A stretch of 64,000 bases of DNA from Caprimulgus europaeus. Taxonomy: Eukaryota; Chordata; Aves; Caprimulgiformes; Caprimulgidae. The notes under the pieces are model-generated. The model saw nothing but the letters and a program-made list of their open reading frames with translations, had not been told where the DNA came from and ran no database searches. Shown in pieces: positions 23,501-32,640 of the stretch (its first letter is position 1; each line of letters opens with the position of its first letter). The translations under genes and the position numbers were made by a program. The stretch covers positions 62,001 to 126,000 of the forward strand of contig OU015524.1 of NCBI GenBank assembly GCA_907165065.1, in the 5' to 3' direction.

Positions 23501-25452
23501 CACACTGCCGAGAGAGCCCGGCAGGGCTCTGAAACTGCGAATGAACGCTGCCTGCTCCAAGGCCAAAGGAGCCAGGCTTGAAAGCTGCTGCTGGATCTTT
23601 TCTCCAACTGCCCACGCACTTATAGCCCCATTCAACTCGGGCCTCAGTCCTTTGCCTGGCTCGCCAGGAGCGTTTCCGTTCCCCGGGAACCACACTGCCG
23701 AGAGAGCCCGGCAGGGCTCTGAAACTGCGAATGAACGCTGCCTGCTCCAAGGCCAAAGGAGCCAGGCTTGAAAGCTGCTGCTGGATCTTTTCTCCAACCA
23801 CCCACGCACTTATAGCCCCATTCAACTCGGGCCTCAGTCCTTTGCCTGGCTCGCCAGGAGCGTTTTCGTTCCCCGAGAACCACACTGCCGAGAGAGCCCG
23901 GCAGGGCTCTGAAACTGCGAATGAACGCTGCCTGCTCCAAGGCCAAAGGAGCCAGGCTTGAAAGCTGCTGCTGGATCTTTTCTCCAACCGCCCACGCACT
24001 TATAGCCCCATTCAACTCGGGCCTCAGTCCTTTGCCTGGCTCGCCAGGAGCGTTTTCATTCCCCGGGAACCACACTGCCGAGAGAGCCCGGCAGGGCTCC
24101 GAAACTGCGAATGAACGCTGCCTGCTCCAAGGCCAAAGGAGCCAGGCTTGAAAGCTGCTGCTGGATCTTTTCTCCAACCGCCCACGCACTTATAGCCCCA
24201 TTCAACTCGGGCCTCAGTCCTTTGCCTGGCTTGCCAGGAACGTTTTCGTTCCCCGGGAACCACACTGCGGAGAGAGCCCGGCAGGGCTCTGAAACTGCGA
24301 ATGAACGCTGCCTGCTCCAAGGCCAAAGGAGCCAGGCTTGAAAGCTGCTGCTGGATCTTTTCTCCAACCGCCCATGCACTTATAGCCCCATTCAACTCGG
24401 GCCTCAGTCCTTTGCCTGGCTTGCCAGGAGCGTTTTCGTTCCCCGGGAGCCACACTGCCAAGAGAGCCCGGCAGGGCTCTGAAACTGCGAATGAACGCTG
24501 CCTGCTCCAAGGCCAAAGGAGCCAGGCTTGAAAGCTGCTGCTGGATCTTTTCTCCAACCACCCACGCACTTATAGCCCCATTCAACTCGGGCCTCAGTCC
24601 TTTGCCTGGCTCGCCACGAGCGTTTTCGTTCCCCGGGAACCACACTGCCGAGAGAGCCCGGCAGGGCTCTGAAACTGCGAATGAACGCTGCCTGCTCCAA
24701 GGCCAAAGGAGCCAGGCTTGAAAGCTGCTGCTGGATCTTTTCTCAACCGCCCACGCACTTATAGCCCCATTCAACTCGGGCCTCAGTCCTTTGCCTGGCT
24801 CGCCACGAGCGTTTTCGTTCCCCGGGAACCACACTGCCGAGAGAGCCCGGCAGGGCTCTGAAACTGCAAATGAACGCTGCCTGCTCCAAGGCCAAAGGAG
24901 CCAGGCTTGAAAGCTGCTGCTGGATCTTTTCTCCAACCGCCCACGCACTTAAAGCCCCATTCAACGCGGGCCTCAGTCCTTTGCCTGGCTCTCCAGGAGC
25001 GTTTGCGTTCCCCGGGAACAACACTGCCGAGAGAGCCCGGCAGGGCTCTGAAACTGCGAATGAACGCTGCCTGCTCCAAGGCCAAAGGAGCCAGGCTTGA
25101 AAGCTGCTGCTGGATCTTTTCTCCAACCGCCCACGCACTTATAGCCCCATTCAACTCGGGCCTCAGTCCTTTGCCTGGCTCGCCAGGAGCGTTTTCGTTC
25201 CCCGGGAACCACACTGCCGTGAGAGCCCGGCAGGGCTCTGAAACTGCGAATGAACGCTGCCTGCTCCAAGGCCAAAGGAGCCAGGCTTGAAAGCTGCTGC
25301 TGGATCTTTTCTCCAACCGCCCACGCACTTATAGCCCCATTCAACTCGGGCCTCAGTCCTTTGCCTGGCTCGCCAGGAGCGTTTGCGTTCCCCGGGAACC
25401 ACACTGCCGAGAGAGCCCGGCAGGGCTCTGAAACTGCAAACAAACGCTGCCT
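11516..25452. repeat. 190-bp satellite, array 3 (about 73 monomers)
   Basis: The marker 'aactcgggcc' runs from 11664 to 25343, a distance of 13679 bp. That is 72 monomers with five single-base length changes: +1 near 14187, -1 near 15700, -1 near 16650, +1 near 23038 and -1 near 24743. Monomers from about 14.3 to 19.3 kb are almost identical. Those from 19.5 to 25 kb carry many more substitutions, some repeating at 1330-bp and 2660-bp spacing. The first monomer has the same 'aaaatgcc' variant as array 2, and the array ends at the shared half-monomer boundary. Confidence 0.97.
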
Positions 25453-25672
25453 TCTCACGAGTTTCACCTGGGGTGCCCCAACCCACTGCTGAAGCCATTC
25501 AGGATTGGGGAACCATCTACCTTGCCCCACAGTAGCCCAAAGGCAGCAGGACCAAAGCAAAAAGAGAGAAGAGGAAAGCAGGAGGAAAGACAGGTGGACA
25601 AAGAGAAGAAATGTGGGACAAGGAGACAAAAAATGAGATGTTGCAAACTAGAGATATTAGCAAACAGAGACC
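25453..25672. other. Satellite-to-spacer junction segment (S3)
   Basis: Third copy of the 220-bp junction. It is closer to the S2 copy than to S1 (both read 'ccatctacct', while S1 reads 'ccatctatct'). Confidence 0.8.
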
Positions 25673-27548
25673 CTAGTTCCAAACCATAAGTCCTTTGGAG
25701 TACCCCTGGTTTTGGTGTGGAACCCTAATTGTAGCCTGGAAGTCCCTGCGAGTACCCCTAGTTCCAGGGGAAAAAAAACCCTAATTCCAGAGTGAACATC
25801 CCTCGGGGTACTCTGAGGTCTAAGGTGGAACCCTAATTCCACACCAGAAGTCCCTAGGGGAACCCTTTGTGGCAGAACTGAACCCTAATTCCATACCAAG
25901 ATTCACTGGGGGCACCCGAAGTTGCAGGGCAGATCTCTAATTCCATACTGAAAGTCCCTAGGAGTACCCCTGGTTTCAGTGTGGAACCCTAATTGTACCC
26001 TGGAAATCCCTGGGGGTACCCCTAGGTTGAGGGATGAACCCTAATTCCACCCTGGAAGTCCATGAGGGTACCTCTAGTTTCTTGGCGGAACCCTAATTCT
26101 GCCCAAGAAGTTCCTGGGGGTACCCCTAATTCCAGGGCAGAATCTTAATTCTTCACCGGAAGTCTTTAGGGGTACCCCTAGCTCCGGGGAGAAACCCTAA
26201 TTCCACCCTGGAAGTCTGTGAGGGCACCTCTAGTTTCTTGGTAGAACCCTAATTCTGCCCTGGAATTTCCTGGGGGTAACCCTAGTTCCAGGGCTGAACC
26301 CTAATTCCATACCTGAAGTCTCTAGGAGTACCCCTCGTTGCAAGGAGGAATCCTAATTCCACACCGAATGTCCTCGGGGGTAGCCCTGGTTTCGGAGTGA
26401 AACCCTAATTGTACCCTGGAAGTCCCTGGGGGTTCCCCTGGTTGCAGGGCGGAACCTGAATTCCACATCAGAAGTTCCTTTGGGTACTCCTAGTTTCAAG
26501 GTGGAACCCCAATTCTACCCTGGAAGTTACTGAGGGTACCCCTAATTCCAGGGCAGAATCCTAATTCCACACTGGAAGTCCCATGGGGAACTCCCTATTC
26601 CATCCTGGAATTCCCTAGGGGTACCCCAAGTTCCAGAGCAGAATCCTAATTCCACAGCGGAAGTCCCTGGGGGTACCCCTACTTCCAGGACGGAATCTTA
26701 TTTGCAGTCCAAAAGTCTCTTGGGGAATCCCAACTTCCCTGGCAGAACCCTAATTCTACTCCCAAAGTCCCTAGGGGTACCCATAGTTCTGGGGCAGAAT
26801 CCTAATTCCACTCCCAAAGTCCCTAGCAGTACCCCTACTTCCGGGGTGGAACCCTACTGCCACTCCCAAAGTCCCTAAGGGTATCAATACTTCTGGGGCG
26901 AAACCCTAAGTCCACTCCTGAAGTCCCTAGGCGTAACCCTACTTCCAGGGCAGAACCTTAATTCCACTCCCAAAGTGCCTAGAGGTAACCCTACTTCTGG
27001 GGTGGAACCCTAATTCCACTCCCAAAGTCCTTACAGGTAACCCTACTTCCAGGACAGAAACCTAATTCCACTCCCAAAGTTCCTAGGGGTACCCCTACGT
27101 CCGGGACAGAACTCTAAATCCACACTGGAAGTCCCTGGGGATGTTCGTAGTTGCGAGGTGGAGCCCTACATCTAAAAGGGAACTCCCTAGGGATAAACCT
27201 ACTTTAGAGGACAAAATCCTAACTCCACTCCTGAGCTCCCTAGGGGTATCCCAACATCCGTGGCGGAACACTAATTCCACATTGGAAGTCCCTAGGGGTA
27301 CCCCTGCTGGCGAAGCAGAACCTTAATTCCACTCCCAAAGTCTCTACGGGTACCCATAGTTCTGGGGCAGAACCCTAAATCCACTCAGGAAGTCCCTAGG
27401 GGTAACCCTACTTCTGAGGTGGAACCTTAATTCCACTCCCAAAGTCCCTAGGGGTACGCCTACTTCCGGGACGGAACCCTAATTCCACACTGGAAGTCCC
27501 TGAGGGTACCCCTATGTGTGGGGCAGAACCCCAATTCCACTCCAAAAG
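25673..27548 (+). repeat. 52-bp tandem repeat, forward arm of S3
   Basis: Near-identical to the S2 forward arm, unit by unit. Confidence 0.95.
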
Positions 27549-27725
27549 TCATAAAAAAAAAAACAAAAATGGAAAAAAAAAGCAACCCAGAGGAATAACA
27601 AAAAAAGAAAAAGAGAAAAAATATTTTTAAAATTTAGAAAAATAAAAAAAGGAATAAAATTAAAAAAGAAAAAAAAAAGGGAAAAATAATGCGGAAAAAA
27701 ATATATTAAAAAAAAGAGCAAAAAA
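27549..27725. repeat. A-rich tract at the centre of S3
   Basis: Third copy of the A-rich tract; homopolymer lengths vary from the other two. Confidence 0.9.
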
Positions 27726-28000
27726 CCCCCGTCCAGTCCGACCGGAACTAGTGAGCCGGCACTTTGGTTCCGCTGCCGTCACCGAAATGGGTCCGGCTGG
27801 AACTAGTGAGCCGGCACTTTGGTTCCGCTGCCGTCACCGAAATGGGTCCGGCTGGAACTAGTGAGCCGGCACTTTGGTTCCGCTGCCGTCACCGAAATGG
27901 GTCCGGCTGGAACTAGTGAGCCGGAACTTTGGTTCCGCTGCCGTCACCGAAATGGGTCCGGCTGGAACTAGTGAGTCGGAACTTTGGTTCCGGGGCAGAA
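27726..28000 (+). repeat. 55-bp tandem repeat, 5 copies (S3)
   Basis: The marker 'agtgag' occurs at 27750, 27805, 27860, 27915 and 27970. Two copies fewer than in S1 and S2, so the copy number is polymorphic between modules. Confidence 0.97.
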
Positions 28001-29250
28001 CTTTTGTTCTTCCTTGGAATTTGGGGTACCCCCAGGGACTTCGGGAGTGGAATTAAGGTTCCGCCCCGGAAGTAGAGTTAGCCCTAGGGACTTTGGGAGT
28101 GGAAGTAGGGTTCCATCCTGGAAGTAGGGTTGCCCCTAGCAACTTTGGGAGTGGAATTAGTGTTCCGCCCCAGAAGTTTGGACACCTCTAGGGACTTCAG
28201 GAGTGGAATTAAGGTTTCGCCCCAGAAGTTGGGATACCCCTAGGGATTTCAGGAGTTGAATTAAGGTTCCACTTCAGAATCAGGGTTACCCCTAGGGACT
28301 TTGGGAGTGGAATTAGGGTTCAGCACAAAAAGAAAGGTTATCCCCAGGGACTTCGAGAGTGGACTTAGGGTTCCGCCCGGGAAGTTGGGTTACCCCAAGG
28401 GACTTCCAATGTGGAATAAGTGTTCCGCCACGGACGTTAGGATACCCCTAGGGAGCTCAGGAGTGGAATTAGGGTTCCGTCCTCGAATGTAGGTTTACCC
28501 CTAGGGACTTACCTTTTAGATGTAGGGTTCCACCCCTCAATTAGGAACATCCCCAGGGACTTCCAGTGTGGATTTAGAGTTCTGTCCTGGAAGTAGGGTT
28601 ACCCCTAGGGACTTTGGGAGTGGAATCAGGGTCCCACCCTGGAAGTAGGGTTACCTTGAGTGACTTCCCAAGTGCAATTAGGGTTCCACCAGGGAAGTTA
28701 GGATACCCCTTGGGACTTCTGGAGTGTAATTAAGATTCCACCCCGGAAGTAGGGTTACGCCTAGGGACTTTGGGAGTGGAATCAGGGTTCCGCCCCAGAA
28801 GCTGGGACACCTTTAGGGACTTTGGGAGTGGATTTAAGGTTGCACCCCAGAACTAGGGTTACCCCTAGGAACTTCAGGAGTTGAATTAAGGTTCCACTTC
28901 GGAAGCAGGGGTACCCCTAGGGACTTTGGGAGTGGAATTAGGTTTCTGCTCCGGAAGTAGGTATACCCATAGGAACTTCAGAAGTCAAATTGTGGTTCAA
29001 CCCCAAAAGAAGGGTTACCCCCATGGACTTTGGAAGTGGAATTAGGGTTCCACCTCACAGTAGGGTTAATCCTACAGACTTCCAGTGTGGAATAAGGGTT
29101 CCGCCCAGCACTAGGTATATCCCCAGGGACTTCCAGTGGAATTAGGGTTCTGCCCTGGAACTAAGAATACCCTCAGGGACTTTAGGTGTGGAATTAGGAT
29201 TACGCCCCGAAAGTAGGGGTACCCCCAGGGACTTCCAGAGTGGAATTAGG
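28001..29250 (-). repeat. 52-bp tandem repeat, long inverted arm of S3
   Basis: The first 830 bp match the S1/S2 inverted arms. S3 then continues for about 400 bp of further 52-bp units, where S1 and S2 jump into 190-bp satellite. S3 also keeps about 60 bp near 28.77 kb that S1 and S2 lack. S3 therefore appears to show the uninterrupted form of the arm. Confidence 0.93.
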
Positions 29251-29355
29251 GAATTAGGGACAGAGAAATGCAAAAATAGTGGTGGGGTCCAGGGCAAAGA
29301 TGGAAGAATTATAATGTGAGGACAGTGAGACAGATACAGAGATGGAGAAAAACTA
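29251..29355. repeat. Fragment of the 79-bp purine-rich satellite
   Basis: 'gacagagaaatgcaaaaata' and 'gaggacagtgagacagatac' also occur at 47.25-47.34 kb inside the large purine-rich array. Roughly one unit is present here. Confidence 0.8.
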
Positions 29356-29860
29356 CAAAACTGTTTTGATAGTACCATTTCATAGCAAGCACACAAAAAG
29401 ATTATGCTTTCAGGAAGAGAAAACCAACAGAGGGAAGTAATCTTTGCCTAGGTGTAACATGCTCCACAATAGGCCTTGGTTTTGGTGTTTGTGTTAAAGT
29501 ACTTCATCCAAAAAAAACCCAAAAAACTCGCACCTTGATCTTGCAGACCACCACAGATTCTTTCCACTTGTCTTGTACTTTCATGTACTTTCATGGCAGA
29601 AGAAAGAGCAACCATGGTGAAACGGTGGCAGTTGACATCCAGCTGCGAAAGGAAAAAATCATTTAGCGTGAAGCTGGGTAGAAATCTAAGGCTTTTTTTT
29701 TTTGTGAAGACTACACCTGAGTAGCAGAAAAAGTACTTTGCATCATCTTTGGTACAGTTGTCGGTACAGGCCACTAGCGCTTCTGAATTTTTGAGCCGGC
29801 CCTGCTCTTTTTTTTTTTATTTTATTACACATCAACAGCTGTAGTTTCACTTCTGGTGCG
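29356..29860 (-). other. Duplicated gene-fragment segment, copy 1
   Basis: About 500 bp match 50060-50620 at moderate identity, including exon-like and intron-like parts. Both copies lie in the same orientation. The parent gene is not recognised and lies outside this window, if it still exists. Confidence 0.75.
29543..29642 (-). pseudogene. Exon-like block, broken copy (unidentified gene)
   Basis: On the minus strand a pyrimidine tract and 'cag' precede a block that begins CTGGATGTCAACTGCC. The paralogous block at 50328-50419 is 92 bp, open in that frame, and followed by a GTACAAG donor. This copy is about 8 bp longer because a short word (tgaaagtaca) is repeated, which shifts the frame. The donor is also changed to 'caagatcaag'. 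I see a decayed exon of an unknown gene. A chance open frame is possible, but flanking sequence is conserved between the copies. I do not recognise the protein. Confidence 0.45.
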
Positions 29861-29864
29861 ATAC

Positions 29865-30432
29865 CGTACTTCAACTTCCAAAGTCCCTTAGAGAAACACT
29901 AGTTCCAGGGTCGAACCCTAATTCGACACCGGAAGTACCTGGGGGTTCCCCTCCTTCTGGGGAAGAACCTTAATTCCACTCCAAAGGCCCTAGGGGTGCC
30001 CATATTTTTAGAGCGGAACCCTAATTCCACTCCTGAAATCCATAGGCGTAACCCTACTTCCAGGGCAGAACCTTAATTCCACTCCAAAAGTCCCTTGGGG
30101 TATCGCAACTTCTGGGAAGGAAACCTAAATCCACTCCCAAAGTCCCTAGGGGTAACCCTAGTTCCAGGGCAGAACCCCAATTCCACTCCCAAAGTCCCTA
30201 GGGATAACACTACTTCCAAGGCAGAAACCTAATTGCACTCCCAAAGTCCCTAGGGGTAACCCTACTTCCAGTGTGGAACCTTAATTCCACTCCCAAAGTC
30301 CCTAGAGGTATCCCAACTTCTAGGACAGAACCATAATTCCACTCCCAAAGTCCCTAGAGGTAACCCTACTTCCAGGGTGGAACCTTAATACCACACCCAA
30401 AGTCCCGAGGGGTATCCCAACTTCGGGGCAGA
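29865..30432 (+). repeat. 52-bp tandem repeat, isolated forward block
   Basis: About 11 degenerate units of the same 52-bp family as the S modules, starting after a T-rich run and ending at the palindrome at 30436. No A-rich tract or 55-bp repeat is attached. Confidence 0.92.
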
Positions 30433-30435
30433 ACA

Positions 30436-30462
30436 TATATGAGTCACCCTGTGACTCATATA
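30436..30462. other. Perfect 12-bp inverted repeat with two AP-1-like sites
   Basis: 'tatatgagtcac', a 3-base loop 'cct', then 'gtgactcatata'. The arms are perfect complements. Each contains an AP-1 type word (TGAGTCA at 30440-30446 and TGACTCA at 30452-30458). It sits exactly at the edge of a 52-bp repeat block. Function is not shown. Confidence 0.85.
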
Positions 30463-30772
30463 CCCTAGGCTGTCCCACCAGCCTTCTCAAGATGACCTGG
30501 GAAAGGAGAGGAGCAGCAACTTATTTTCTGCAGAAAATCAGTACTTAAGTATATTTTTATAGGGATGAGTGCAAGTCTTTACTTAAACAGCTAAAGATCA
30601 TCCAAGCTAAGCAGAAAAAGTGCTTGTTAAAAGGAATCAGGGCAAGGCAACAGCGAGGGGGGCAGCAAGACAAAGGCGAAGAAAGGGGGGACACGGTAAA
30701 GGCGAGGAAAGAGGGGGGCGGGGAAAGGGTGGGGGGGGGGGGGGGCGGAAAGGGCGGGGAGGGGGGCAAGGC
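30463..30772. other. Non-repetitive stretch with G-rich run
   Basis: No gene or known repeat recognised. The second half is strongly purine-rich and includes 15 consecutive G at 30731-30745. Small open frames here reflect the base composition. Confidence 0.6.
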
Positions 30773-32460
30773 TTACCTGGCCCTGCTCACCTTCTTCACG
30801 GGTGCAACCACAGCCCTGGTAAGTGCTCCCTTGTTCCAGACCAGCCCCTTCACAGACACAGCTCAACCACCACCTACAGCCATGCCCTGCCAAGCCCCTT
30901 TATACTAAGAGGCTGCTCACCCCCTCCATCAGCAGCACCGGCTGCACCTGGGGCTAATTCAGCCCCCGGCCCCAGCTGTAGGCCATCTGACACACCAGAC
31001 AGTTACCGACCCCCAGGACATGTAAACTCCTTCCTTGGGCTCCATGGCAGCCTCTGACTGAGTGCAAAGGGACTGCAGGCAGAGCCATGAGTGCAAAAAG
31101 AAAGCTATCATTTATTAATTAATGTGTATAACTCCTGGGAGTGAGTCTGCTAAGGGGCTCTGTTCCTGTACGCTCCCTCTTCTCCTTGGACACCTCAGAA
31201 GTCATTCCTGGAGCAGCATTCATCAGTCCGGTGGTGAATGGTCAGCTCTTGTAACAATGAGCTACAAAGGTAGAAAAAATAAGGCAGAAAAAAAAAAAAC
31301 AACCAACCTGTGATGGGCAGCAGGACAGAGAGATGGAGAAAGAAAAAACACTGAGGAAGAAAGGGACAGCTGGATGGATGGGGGACTGCGGCAGACCAAG
31401 CTTAGCATGTCTGTCTCAAACACCGCTTGGACATTGTCCAGAACAAGATGAGAAATCCTGTACAGCAACTTGCAATGTCCCGTACAGCCGCTTGCAGTTT
31501 CTATTCTGTAACAAAAGGCTTCTGTGCCTGCACAAATACCAGATCAACCAAAGGACACCCACGTTATGTGGGCACCCGACAAGTAACGACCCCCAAAAGG
31601 TATCGATGTATGCGCACAAGGACCGGAAGCAACATACAATTGTCATGTGCAGACCCATGATGTGTTGCTGTCATAGAAACCACTGGTGTTAGAAGGGGGT
31701 TTTTTGTTGTTGAAAATGAGAAACAGACTATTTAAGAACCACTAAAACCTAAGATGGAGAGTATCCTCCCCCACTGGAATACAGGCACTGGATCCACGAG
31801 CTGTCTTTGGATCCGCAGTGGTCACTCTCTCTTGCTTACCTATTTCTTTGCATTTTCTTTCCTTTTTCTTTCTTGCTTCTATCCTTGTTGCTTAATAAAG
31901 ATTACAGGCTCTCCTGACCATGTTTGCGTCTTAATTCTGTTCCTGTGAGAGCTGCAAAGAATCCTCAGAACACCAGGCTCTGACAGCGATATAGCAAGAA
32001 ACAATGGGACAGAGCAAGCCAGAAAAGATAGGAACAAGAAGAAGGACAGAATGTCAAAGAGGGAAAAAAGGGGACATGGAGCAGGATAGAGATATAAGCA
32101 GGAGGAACAGAGGAATAAAAAGAGAAATAGGAAGAAGGACAGAGGAAGAGAGACAGAACGGGACAGGAAGCAGGACAGAGACAGGGAAAGAAAAAAGAAT
32201 TACAGAAAGCAGGATTGTCCAAGGAAGGGAGCAGGACAAAGTGACAGAGAGAAAGAAAAAAATAAGAATAGAGAACAGGACAGAGACAGAGGAAATAAAA
32301 ATACTGGTGGAAAGCAGAATGGAAGGCTATTGAGAGAAAGAAAAGCACAGACAGAAGAACCGAGGAATAGCAAAAAAAAAAAAAAAAAGAAAGACAAGAG
32401 GAATAAAAAAAAAAAAAAGATGAAGGACACAGCCAGAAAATTAAATACGGGGAGTGAGGG
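30773..32460 (+). repeat. 1.7-kb segmental duplicate, copy A
   Basis: From 'cctggccctgctcacc' onward this segment matches 41881-46625, once the 3025-bp retrovirus in the second copy is removed. It includes a GC-rich part, an AT-rich part with 'tttattaatta', an LTR-like end (31.7-31.97 kb) and the first part of a purine-rich satellite block. Open frames in the two copies differ by frameshifts, so no protein is supported. Confidence 0.9.
31729..31970 (+). promoter_or_regulatory. LTR-like end: TATA-like word and polyadenylation signal
   Basis: 'ctatttaag' near 31729 is followed about 165 bp later by 'ttaataaag' (AATAAA) near 31893, then a terminal stretch ending 'ctctgaca'. This spacing and order suit an LTR U3-R-U5 or the 3' part of a retroviral LTR. 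The same layout is in copy B. I cannot place both LTR ends, so a non-LTR origin remains possible. Confidence 0.4.
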
Positions 32461-32640
32461 GGGAAGAGAGAGTGGCAGCAAGCAGGACAGGCATGGGGAG
32501 AGATGGCAGTGAGGGGCAGACAGGGAGAACAACTGAAAATTGGATGGGGGGAAAGATGGGGGCATGAAACAGCACAGAGGGAAAGAGAGAAAAAAAGAGG
32601 AGCAGAGAGATGGAGCTAGAAGTGCATGGTAACCTCATTT
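31965..32640. repeat. 79-bp purine-rich satellite, block 1
   Basis: Degenerate repeats rich in 'ggacagagagagatggagaa' type words, with runs of A. They match the start of the block at 46145. The minus-strand open frames are pyrimidine-rich artefacts. Confidence 0.88.

Noticed and set aside
1-25452. Repeated 76-, 181-, 244- and 308-codon frames as a protein family
   Set aside because: They are the 190-bp satellite read in shifting frames. 190 is not a multiple of three, frames change at 1-bp indels, and substitutions show no preference for third positions that I can see.
1-25452. CENP-B box in the 190-bp monomer ('ttcgttccccggg')
   Set aside because: The box needs TTCG, four bases, A, two bases, CGGG. 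Here TTCG and CGGG are two bases too close and the A is missing.
3526-28000. CRISPR-like arrays (55-bp and 52-bp repeats)
   Set aside because: There are no unique spacers between constant repeats; the entire unit repeats. CR1 and ERV elements show the genome is a bird's.
32004-32565. Charged or serine-rich small proteins in purine-rich blocks
   Set aside because: Low-complexity frames on both strands follow the purine bias of the 79-bp satellite and are not conserved between its copies.
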